Assembly (NCBI GenBank): GCA_024500155.1
Contig: CM044879.1
Span: 8,881,501-8,945,500, forward strand
Origin: Chenopodium formosanum
Taxonomy: Eukaryota; Streptophyta; Magnoliopsida; Caryophyllales; Amaranthaceae
Length of the DNA stretch: 64,000 bases
Direction: 5' to 3'
Shown here in pieces: positions 24,748 through 35,189 of this stretch (within the stretch, counting starts at the first letter, position 1; each line of letters opens with the position of its first letter). The notes below the pieces were generated by a model. It saw nothing but the letters and a program-made list of their open reading frames with translations. It was not told the origin of the DNA and did no database searches. The position numbers and the translations under genes were made by a program.

Positions 24748-26529
24748 AGTGAAGTTTTAGATGATAAGTACACATGTTGTATGTACTTGCTATATGATCG
24801 ATAAAGAAAGATGGTCGTATATCATCCATAGCTTTGTAAGGTTGCACTTGTTCTACTGTTGTGATGTTACACATGGTTATAAGGTTACGCATGTATGTGT
24901 TTTTGTTGATCACAAATGTAAGTAGGGTTAGTTTTAATTTGCTATTTTGAATTTTGTTTTGATAAATATCTATGTGAAGAACTCTATATATAGTTCTTAA
25001 ATTAAGAAGTTGGTAATTTTAAATCTTGTTGAATTTATATCCTTCCTAAAAGTACTCTTATAGGATCTTATTAACAAGCACTTTTGGGGCATTGGATAAG
25101 ACGTAAATTATTACCTAAAATGGTATTAATTTGAGAAAGCATGATAAACTAACACGTCGACCGGTTTAATTAATGTTAATTTTAATTTAATCTTTTTACT
25201 TTTAACTAACTTATCCAACGCTGCTCACATGGCGTTCGTTAGTTTTTGCCTCTTATAATATTTACTATTGTTTATTTATTATTATTATTATTATTTTGGC
25301 AGATCGGTTTTAAGCATTAAAATTTAAGTTGGTTTAACGTCAAATATTTTCATGAATTATATTCATAAGCACTTACACTAAGATCACATGTGAATTCCAC
25401 GAAGTTATTCGATCGGCAATTCAAGGAGAGAATAGAGCCCTAAGCGTTGCTCCTCTACTTAATCCATGAGATTTGAACGAGTTATTCACCAATAATAGAT
25501 TGGTTGAGTGGGGGAAAACTACAATCACCACCTTCAACGGACAACCGATCACCGCACGAACCACTACCACCACGAGACATCACCGGCGCTGAGTAGGGAG
25601 GAGAGAGCCGTGAGAGAGAGAGAGGAGTATGAGAGAGGCCTGGTTTCGTGTTTGCTTATTAGGGTTTTAATTTAACAGTAAAACTGTTTAGTAGAATAAT
25701 CAAATCACCTAGTCTACTTATAATCATATTATAATTAGACTGGGTCATGAAGCCCAAAATCCTCTAAACCTCTCCATATAGCCGGCCACCTAGGGGATTA
25801 TGGGTCTTGTCCTCTAATACTCGATCTAGGCCCTTTGTATGACCTAAGAGGATCCGTCCAATTGGACTTTGGCCTATTTACTAGCCCAAAGATCGTTAGT
25901 ATGTACCTCTAACTATGATATAATGACGACTCAAATAGACGAAATTAATTATTAACATAATTTGATCCATTTATATATCCAGTTATTGCATTTGAGGAAG
26001 ACATAAATTTTTCAATTTTCGTTTTCCTCTTGTTTGTTTTGTGAAGTGATCGAGAAAATTACACTCGGTTGGAAAATATTTGTCCTTTCATCTGGCCATT
26101 TATTTTTTTCCTTCTCTCCAGCTCTCCTTTCATCTAGTATAGATATTTTCGCCTTCCACCTATTACCAGTTTCTGTATGACTCTTCTTCTAAGAAAACAA
26201 ACAAAAAACAAAAACCAATTTGAAATGCTAGTTTTTCCTTGAAAATAGTGTTTTTTTTTTTTTTTTTTTTTCAGGAAATTACATTTTTTCATTAAATTAA
26301 AAATTGTTTTCATCCCTGTCAAAAAAAAAAAAAAAATAAAAAAAAAAAAATAAAAAAAATAATAACATAATTCATCAAATTGAAGGGAGCCTATATGTAT
26401 AATGGTCATCAAAGTAGCAAGCTAAGCTAGCTAGAGATCCGAAAAAAAGGTTACATCTCCTAAAAAACTAGTCAATCAACCCATATTATTGTAGCGAGTG
26501 AAAAATAGTCTTCTTTGCTAGGGAGGTGA
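24748..26529. other. Spacer between the two OBAP genes
   Basis: It holds the 3'UTR of the first OBAP gene, an ATT microsatellite (25276-25296), a degraded LTR (25297-26014) and opposed poly-T/poly-A tracts at about 26250-26361. No gene seen. Confidence 0.6.
25297..26014 (-). mobile_element. Degraded solo LTR, copia type, related to the LTR at 57558
   Basis: Shares ordered blocks with 57558-58367: ATGAATTATATTCAT near the start, GTGAATTCCACG, a GAGAG-rich patch, CCGGCCAC, TTTACTAGCCCAAAGATC, and an end of GAGGAAGACATAAATTTTTCA. It is substantially diverged and no internal region remains. I infer a solo LTR in - orientation; the left end is approximate. Confidence 0.5.
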
Positions 26530-27307
26530 ATGATGGCATCAAGTGACGAAAAGCCGGGACCAATGCCAGGGCGGGATGATGGGACGACGCCAGGTAAGGC
26601 GTTGACGGTGGGACAACAAGTAATAGACAGAGGTGCGCAGCTAATGACAACGTCGATGAAGCCAATCAACAACATGAGCCAGTATTTTAACACTTTTGCG
26701 ATTTATAGCCACGATATGTCTCGACAGATTGAGACTCATCATTTTGTTTCGAGACTTAACCAAGATTTTTGCCAGTGTGCGTTTATGACTCCGATCTTCC
26801 TTCAGCTCGTCTCATTGGTTTTCTTTCTTACCCTTCATTATCATAAATTGTTTTAATTCAGGCCATGCATGTCTTACATTTAGCTATTTAAATTAGTTAT
26901 TTAGGAGCTCAAATTTGATAGCCTATGTTCGTTTGTTTTTTTTTTTTTTTTTTTTTGGATCGTGTCATGTCATGCTGAAAGTGTTTGTTCATCATCTATT
27001 TCGTCAACAGGAATTGAGTACATAATCTCTGAGAAAATATTTGATGGACTCCCACCCGATGAAAAGAAGTTGTGGCATTCTCATACATACGAGGTTAGTT
27101 TGTGACTTAACGGAATTTTTGGATGGAAACCGTTAAGTGGTGGTAAAACCTATATTCATGTTTTTTATGAGGTGGTGGTAAAGTAATACTTTTTTTTTGG
27201 GAGGTGGTAAAACAGATTTTCATGTTTTTGTGAGGTGGTAAAAAACAAAATTTCCTTACTTTTATCTCATGTATGTACATAATCGTAAATGAAAGAAATA
27301 AACAAAC

Positions 27308-27640
27308 TTTTATTTGTGGTTGGCCATACCGTGTGGCAAGGCAGGGTTAATCTAGTTAAATTACTCGGTCAGGATTTACTTGAGGGATTTGGTCAAGGGT
27401 TACTCGGTCAGGGGTTACTTGAGGGGTTCGGTCAGGGAATACTTGGTTAGGGGTTACTCGATCTTACTTGAGGGATTACCCGGTTAGGGGTTACTTAAGG
27501 GTTTCTTAGCCAGACTAGGGGTTATTCGGTCACTCGGTCAGAGTAACTCGATTAACCCCTGACCGGGTAACTCAAGTATCCCCGACAACTCAAGTAGCCC
27601 CTCACCGAGTAATTTGAGTAACCCGGACACACAGAAAACT
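27308..27640. repeat. Foldback minisatellite element, copy 3 (in OBAP paralogue intron)
   Basis: Begins with the family's left end (TTGTGGTTGGCCATACCGTG). The interior is an expanded array of CGGTCAGGGGTTACTTGAGG-like units, followed by the same units inverted (AACCCCTGACCGGGTAACTC), making a long potential hairpin. The right terminus of the other copies is missing. Confidence 0.6.
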
Positions 27641-27750
27641 TTTGATAACTTCATTCGTACAATATAGTTAATGTATACCTGTCTTATTTAAAACTTGTGT
27701 TGACCTCTCCGTCCAATCAATAAAAAATAGAAACTATTACTTTAATTTGC

Positions 27751-27789
<39 letters not shown>

Positions 27790-27889
27790 CACATAAAGAG
27801 TCAGTAATTACTTAAATTATGAATTATTAAGAAAGATAGGTATCATTTTATTCCTCAATGTTTTAACTAATTGCGTACAGTCATATATA

Positions 27890-27982
27890 CTACCTATATT
27901 TCTTATTATTTGCAATAAAGCAATTTTTATGTCTCATAAATGGTACCTTTTGTTGCAAGTACGTAATAGAAAACAGAGGTAG
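27890..27982. mobile_element. Stowaway MITE (93 bp)
   Basis: Termini CTACCTATATTTCTTATT and its inverse ending CAGAGGTAG, with TA on both sides (27888-27889, 27983-27984). More diverged than the others. It lies in the OBAP paralogue intron. Confidence 0.8.
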
Positions 27983-29011
27983 TATATCAAAGTTAGCAAG
28001 TTAAATTATATTGAAATCAAACTTATCTGTTTTGGAGATTGTACAATTGATTTACTAGATGGCATGTTTAAGATTAAAGCAGGCCTTTGGAATAACCCTA
28101 GAGTGCCAGGAATAATTGAAAATTCAGAGCTCCAAACCTTTGCTAAGATGTACGGAAAGTTTTGGTGCACTTGGCAGGTTGACCGAGGTAAGTAACTAGA
28201 CCAAATTTTTCATATTGGCCTGGCTTTTTTCATTATCAAGTTCATCAATCAATATATGGAGTACAAATAATTTCATTTCATCTATTAATAATCGTTATGG
28301 AGTATATTGATCTATTAATAATTTCATTTCATCTACTAGTATTCCTTTCGTTTTTTTTTTCATTTATTTTTTTTATCTTCCCATTTACATAATTTTGACC
28401 ATATTTTGAAGCGACTATATAAGTTTACAAAATTTATCATATGGAGGAATAAGTATCGACTATATAAGTTTAAAATATTTATCGTATGGAGGAACAAGTA
28501 TTTACTACTTCGTATTGTACGTAAATTTATTAATGGATCTCTTTTTTTTTACTAATTATATGAAGGAGATAAGCTTCCCTTGGGTGCACCGGCCCTTATG
28601 ATGTCTCCTCAACCAGAGAGCACAATTTGCGCAGAGATAGTGAAGAAGAGGGATGAGAAGTACCAGATAACAAGTGATAATTTGATCTCATCAAGGGCTA
28701 ATATCGCCCCACCAGAAAACTTGAATTCGTACGTAGATCACTGGAAGCAATCTAGAAAGGGCTTTGCCGTTGATATACAAGAAACGAAGATGAAAACAAC
28801 TGCCCCCTTCCCATGAAATGATGAAATTTATAATCCAATTCAATATATTACACTAAGCAGGATCCGTTCTATAAGCAAATTTTAATAATTTAGAGGGTTT
28901 TTTTCTCAAGCTTGTAGCCTTATGAAGTGATTAACATACTTATAAGATATTAATTGAAAGTTATAATTTATTTTGTACATAAGAAATTTTGGAATTTTTG
29001 TTTTAAAAGTC

Positions 29012-30096
29012 TAAAATAGTTTTGCCCTTCGGGCTGAAGAATGCTGGGGCAACTTTTTAGAAGGCAATGGATAGAGTGTTCCTTCACCAAAAGGGTAGAA
29101 ATGTGGAAGTATACGTTTACGGCTCAATTGTTAAGAGCGTCATGCAGGCTGGGCATATCATGGATCTGGAGGAAACATTCACCACCCTGAACAAGTATAA
29201 AATCAAGTTCAACCCGAAGAAATGTGCCTTTGGAGTAAGCTCGGGAAAGTTCTTGGGTTTTCTGATCAGCGAGAGAGGGATAAATGCCAATCCAGAAAAG
29301 GTCGAAGCAGTCCTCAACCTAAGAGCATCAAAGATATCATGCGGTTGACAGGCAGAATGGCCGCACTAACCAGATTCATCAGCAAGTCAACAGATAAAGC
29401 CTTGCCATTCGATCAGCTATTGAAAGGAAACAGAGAATTCAAGTGGGGGACTAAGGAGAAAGAAGCCTATGAGGGTATTAAGGAACATCTGACTAAGCTC
29501 CCAACAATGATCAGCCCGGAGCTGAGGGAAAATCCGCAGTTGTACATCTCAGCGTCAATACAAACAATCGCAGCCGTTCTGCTGGTAGAAAGACAGAAGC
29601 AACAAAGGCCGATATACTTCGTAAGCCACGTGCTGACCGAGGCGGCAGAGCAAAGGTACCCCCTGGTAGAGAAGCTAGCCTTCGCAGTGGTCACAATAGC
29701 AAGGAAGCTAAAACCATATTTTGACGCGCATGTAATAGAGGTCCTCACAAACCACCCGCTGGAGAAAGCATTACAATAAATGGATGCATCGGGCAGACTC
29801 TTAAAGTGGGCAATCGAGCTTTCTGAGTATGAATTCGAGGTCAAGCCTAGAGCAGCCATCAAGGAACAAGCTTTGGCGGACTTCATAGTGGAAGCCTCAT
29901 ATGAGGAGAAGGAAGATGACATTGGGGTCTGGAAGGTAGAAGTGGATGGATCCTCAGCCCAAATGGGGAGCGGAGCAGGAGTCATAATGACATCTCCAGA
30001 AGGAACGTATTTGAGTATGCCATCAAGTTCAAGTTCAAAGCGTCGAATAACGAAGCGGAGTACGAGGCGACGCTGGCAGGCCTGCGTATGAGCCTC
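29012..30096 (+). pseudogene. Ty3/gypsy (Tat-type) reverse transcriptase-RNase H, 5'-truncated and broken
   Basis: Starts abruptly inside the RT domain at PFGLKNAGAT (about 29021), 200 bases after the OBAP paralogue. A TAG stop follows at once. The catalytic YVDD box reads YVYG, the frame shifts near 29315 and again near 30010, and a TAA lies at 29777. Downstream segments are the RT thumb/connection (CAFGVSSGKFLGFLIS, RLTGRMAALTRFISKS, YPLVEKLAFAVV) and the start of RNase H (WKVEVDGSSA, then NEAEYEATLAGLRMSL in another frame). The product would have been the polymerase of an LTR retrotransposon; it is clearly dead. The reading is cut at 30096 by the CACTA element and resumes at 35172 with AAGARNVHLQT. 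Confidence 0.85.
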
Positions 30097-30970
30097 CACT
30101 ACTACAAAATGCGTGTTTTTTGGACGCTTTTTAGGCCTTTTTTCGACGCTAAAAAGCGTCGAAAAATAATTTCTCGACGCTGCAAAAAAGCGTCGCAAAT
30201 CCAAAAGTCGAAAATTTTTCGGAGACACAAAAAAGCGTCGAGATTCTCGACGCTTTTTATTGTCCAAACGAATATACGAAGCGTCCAAAATCACGTATTT
30301 CGCGCATTATCCCAAATGTATGTAGTTTTTTAGCGACGCTTTTTCCTGTCCACATAATCAAATTTTGCGACGCCTTTTGTTGTCTTGCGTTTATTCGTGT
30401 CAGCCTATGGTATGGCGGAAAAGTCTTTGAAATTTGAAAATGTGCAATTATGTAGACATTAAAAAGCGTCTAGATTTATTTTTTAAGATTTTTTTTTTCT
30501 TTTTTTTCCTTTTATTAAATTATTACCATCATATACAATATAGTCATTTAAATTTATCATAAATTAAATTAATAACATTAAAATTAAAATAAACAAATAT
30601 TCACTATAACAAGTTTAGATCAGAGGGTAGCAAAAACATACAGCTAATGCGATGAAATTTCAAAAACAAATCTTGATGACAAGGGAGAATTGAAACAAAA
30701 AAACTTTTGATTTAACAAGGCAATTTAACCAATTTCATAAGGCGATACAACAATTTATAGGTCGATTATGCACTACTAATAATCAAATAATCAACAATTT
30801 TTAGTTCTGGATTTCAGTTCTGAAATTGTTAAGAATATATAGTAAACAGCAAGTTACAATACACAATACAACAACTTACTACACAATACAGCAAGTAGCA
30901 GGGGAGCAGGGCAGACAAGCAGAATAAAAGCAGCAGGGGAGCAGGGCAGACAAGCAGTAGCAGGGGAGCA

Positions 30971-30977
30971 AGGCACA

Positions 30978-31012
<35 letters not shown>

Positions 31013-31083
31013 CACAAGCAAGCATTCACACAAGCTCTGACTTTCACACACACACACACAAGCTTTGAATTTCACACACACAC
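30971..31083. repeat. Two (CA)n microsatellite tracts
   Basis: CACA runs at about 30974-31010 and 31047-31083 inside the CACTA element, next to a repeated GCAGGGGAGCAGGGCAGACA segment (30898-30970). Confidence 0.9.
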
Positions 31084-31264
31084 AAGCATTTTTGGATTGA
31101 AGTTCTGATTTCCATTTCTGAACTTCAGATCAGTTTGTTACCTGATGTTTTGCCTTTCGTAAGAATTCAGATGCTTTGTCTAGAAGACCCGGAGATGCAT
31201 TCCCTTGACGAACTGCACCTACAATCTGAGAAAATTGTCCAACAAGCGCTTTAAGATTTTAATT

Positions 31265-31675
31265 GCAGTTCTGATTTCAGTTCTGTAATTCAGTTCTGAT
31301 GTTCAGAGCTGAATTCAAAACTGAATTCCAAAACTGAATTCAGATTTGAATTTCAGTTCTGTAATTCAGTTCTGATGTTCAGAGCTGAATTCCAAAACTG
31401 AATTCAGATTTGAATTTCAGTTCTGATATCAGTTCTAGAATTCATTTCTGATGATCAGAGCTGAAATCAAAACTGAAATCCAGAACTGAATTCAGATTTG
31501 AATTTCAGTTCTGATTTCAGTTCTAGAATTCATTTCTGATGATCAGAGCTGAAATCAAAACTGATATCCAGAACTGAAATCAGATTTGATTTTCAGTTCT
31601 GATTTCAGTTCTAGAATTCATTTCTGATGTTCAGAGCTGAAATCAAAACTGAAATCCAGAACTGAAATCAGATGT
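31265..31675. repeat. Palindromic minisatellite in the CACTA interior
   Basis: Five units of 76-88 bp, anchored by CAGAGCTGAA at about 31304, 31380, 31456, 31544 and 31632. Each unit has TTCAGTTCTGATTTCAG on one side and its inverse CTGAAATC..AACTGAA on the other, so every unit can form a hairpin. Confidence 0.85.
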
Positions 31676-34214
31676 ACTGAATCACGTATAACACAATTAG
31701 CATGTACTGAATCAAAAAAGAAAGCATGCTACACATATCATATGTGTGTCTCAAAATCTGATCTCATGATGAAGTAAGGAAAAAAAATATAAAAATAAAA
31801 ATAAAAACCAAACAAACATGACATTAGCACATAACACGTATAACACAATTAATTATGCAGCTCAATACAAGTTTCAAGATATAAACAATTCCATATATCC
31901 AAATTTAGAACAAGTTTGACAATGATATTTAAAATACTTTTGCATGTATAACACGTATAACACAAGCTAGCCCTCCTCCCCCTCCCCCCACAATAACAAG
32001 CAGCAGCAATAGGGCAGGATCACACCACAACAACATCAAGCATCAGCAGACAACTTTGAATACAAAACATTTACCTATGGTTAGAACCTCCTCCTTGTCG
32101 TCAAAATCAATGTCATCTCGCCAATCCGGAGTGAACAAAAAAAGGCACCAAGGCACCAATATAATAGTGAAAAAAAAGGAAAGTTGAGGCACGAAGCTAT
32201 TCAAATCCAACTAACTCACACACATCCATTTTGGTAATCTATCTTTGCTAGACAACAGTAGGAGTCTACTAGGACTCCATATTTAGAGTAAATATAAAAT
32301 GTATAAAATTGAGACTTTACTCAACCACAACAAAATCAGACAAGATTATGAATATATCGATGTTTGATGCAATGAAAATCGTACCTTAATAAACTTTGGC
32401 TTGTCTAAAACCACAAGCGAAATGTAACTCTCAACTAGAAATCTACAGCTGCAGCAACATCAAAGGAAAAATCTGTTTATAAAGAAAAATTTTAGCCTCA
32501 TGCTTCCCTCCAAACATCATAGAGTTGTTTAAATATTATGCAAATCATTTATGACAAGTTATTTAACAGTGTTCCACCTTAGATGTAAGCTTTCTGCACA
32601 TAAATTTCTGTCAATCATGTAAATTCATACATTGCTTACTTTTACCACTAAGAGGCAATTGTCATCACCGAGCAATTGTCAATATTTCAGATTCTTGATC
32701 CAAAATAAGAGCTAAAAAAATATAGGCAATGAAAGAGAACTAGGCTAAGGGAGGCAGTAGTGATCAGATTGTAGCCAACATTAGTGTTTCAGATTGGTAT
32801 CCTTATCAACGTGTCTATTTGTTGGAATTATTTTTACCCTCCTAAAACAAAATGAAACTGTATACCAAGACAAATCAACAAGACCCCACATAACTACGTA
32901 GTATATATTTTCTTCTATATAACCGCGATATGAGGTTGAATAGAAATGTTTGATGTCAAAAGTGCAAAAGTTGCAATATCTATACATCAAGAGATCTTTC
33001 AAAAAGATAAATGAAAGCCTCACATTTAATGAAAAGCCACAAGTACCAAATAACAGTAAACTCAGCTATACATTTAGTTCTATCATGATTAAAAAATTAG
33101 GCAGAACACACAGAAATTAGCTACTTTCATTCACTATCTAAATTATAAATCTATTCAGATACTTCATTTATTTTATACAGACAAATAAGTCATCCATAAC
33201 AAAGAATCCTGAATATCAGAGAATTAAAGCAGTTTTGGATAATCTATGGGCATGTGCCCATTGCTGCCACATTGTTTTACTGATGGAGTGTCATGGATCC
33301 TATGTATAGATCTTTTATCAAATCTTAATTCTACTTCGTCACTCACAAAGAAAAAGGTGTATATCCTTTGAGCAAGATGTGATACCCGAGTGTAAATTGT
33401 CCAGCTAGACAAAATATGCACAATGCGGAGATTGGCACTGAAAGTAACAAAATTCATGGGGTAAGGAATTGAAGGGGTCCTTGTAAAGACTACAATGATT
33501 CCCAAACATCATGCAATATGCATGTGTAAGAAGGGAAAAGCAACGAGTCAAACTCTATTTTTCCTACAATACAATAACGAATAAACTGAGAATATCAAAA
33601 TATGATAGAAGAAAAACAAAGTGATCAAATCTTAAATAACTGAGCACCCAGATGGGGAAGCTGAGAGGAAAAGGAAAAAAGAACGATAGGAACCACATTA
33701 GGTGGAAAAAATGGAATTGGGGAAACTAAAGACAAAGGATATTGCTAGATACAGTCCATGTAAAAACTACTGTGTTTCAACTTCCAATTAATATAGCATA
33801 TTTAAGGGGGAAATCATAAAGTTTGATTTCATCTCTGAGATAAAGCCCAATATTAGACCAAATTCACTGTCCCAAAATCAATCTCACTGTCCTCCTCTTA
33901 TATATAGAGTACATTATTTATATGAGATTACCTGCTATGGCTCCCACACCTCAAAAGAAAACAACAATACGTACATTCTTAACAACAAGACTTGATTCAT
34001 CAACTGCTCCCAAATCTAGGATCATATCCAGTTCACACTACTGCCTTGGCTCTATACGTACATATCATAATAACGAACAAACAAACTTATACTGATTCAT
34101 CAGCAGCAGGCCGTGAGTATTGGGGGTGTTGTCTAATGATTTATAAGGGAATGAGTATTGCTTCTAAGAGTAGAGCATGTGAGGACAGAATGCAATCATC
34201 AGCCACAAAATCAC

Positions 34215-34400
34215 CATAGAAAAACAAGAAAATTCATATCAAAAACCCATAAAATTCAAAGCCTACAAATTTCATATCAAAAACCAGAAAATTCATATAT
34301 ATCAAAAACCCATAAAATTCAAAGCCTACAAAATTCATATCAAAAACCAGAAAATTCAAAGCCTATAATATTCATATAAAAAACCCATAACATTCCAAAC
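34215..34400. repeat. AT-rich 63-bp tandem repeat in CACTA
   Basis: Units share CCCATAAAATTCAAAGCCTA and TTCATATCAAAAACC; two well-matched copies and one partial copy. Confidence 0.75.
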
Positions 34401-35189
34401 TAAACCCTAAAACGCCATAAAAATCAAAACAAAAACCAAAAAACAATATGAAAAAAAAACATGAAAAATTGGATTTTAAAACAGAATTCACGAAAAAACA
34501 ACATAAAAAGAAATTAATTTATCTAATTAAGGGAAAAAAATTACCTCGCAATAAGAGATTGATTCTTGTTCTTCACCAACGCAAAATCGAAGACATGCAA
34601 ACAAATAATTCCCAATTTTAACGAAAATTTAGAGAATTGTGATATATTATATGCCAAAAACGATAGAGATATATACCTAGCAACAATATTGTTCAGCAAA
34701 TTGTAAATTAATACCTCAAATTTATGAAAGTGACGAGCCACAAAACCCCAAATTCCTTGAAATTTAGCAAGCAAAACCCAGAAATTAACCTAAAATGTGA
34801 GATTTTTTTTGTCGCTGATGAAAGTGATGATGGAGTCCAAATTTGGAGGAGAGCAGAACAGAATATGGGCAGTTTAATTGGGAACCTTTTTCTTTTTTTT
34901 TTCTTTTTTGAAGACGTTTAATTGGGAACTAATTCAACTGAGCTGAGGGTGAAAAAAGACGAACCCGCTAATTATTTCATTAAAAAAATTCAAAATTGCG
35001 GGCAACCTTACTCACGTGCATAGCACGTGAGTTTCTCGACGCTTTTAAGTGTCGAGAAAATTTTCGACTACAAAAAGCGTCGCAAAAAGACGGAACCAAA
35101 AATTATAGACTGACGCCCCTTCAACAGCGTCGAACCAATTGCGTCCAAAAATCACTCTTTTTGTAGTAGTGCTCGCAGCCGGAGCCCGC

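Larger units (their letters stand above)
26530..28816 (+). pseudogene. Second OBAP gene with one-base deletion in exon 1
   Basis: Tandem paralogue. Exons read as 26530-26817, 27011-27093, 28073-28187 and 28566-28816 (stop TGA). The product again shows SMKPINNMSQ, RQIETHHFVSRLNQDFCQC, IEYIISEKIFDGLPPDEKK, YGKFWCTWQVDRG and RKGFAVDI. After CQCA (near 26780) the frame is lost: compared with the upstream paralogue one base is missing, and the next 38 bases make sense only in the +1-shifted frame, where they end in ARLIG at the donor. As given, translation runs into intron 1 and stops, so the gene would yield a truncated protein. It also differs by an extra intron between RLIG and IEYI (26818-27010, weak donor GTTTTC) and AAG acceptors at 28072 and 28565. 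A sequencing error is the alternative to a real mutation. Confidence 0.8.
30097..35171. mobile_element. Non-autonomous CACTA (En/Spm) transposon, 5.1 kb
   Basis: Left end CACTACTACAAAATGCGTG and right end CTTTTTGTAGTAGTG are inverse, and CTC flanks both sides (30094-30096 and 35172-35174), the 3-bp duplication expected for CACTA elements. Subterminal AAAAAGCGTCG/CGACGCTTTTT motifs cluster within about 400 bases of each end in both orientations, as transposase binding sites do. No TNP2-like transposase ORF is present, so it must have depended on a partner. The interior holds CA microsatellites, a palindromic minisatellite and a 63-bp tandem repeat. Confidence 0.92.

Noticed and set aside
29467..30294. 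275-codon ORF on the - strand
   Set aside because: It is antisense to the recognisable gypsy RT/RNase H, crosses the CACTA boundary, and has no family resemblance.
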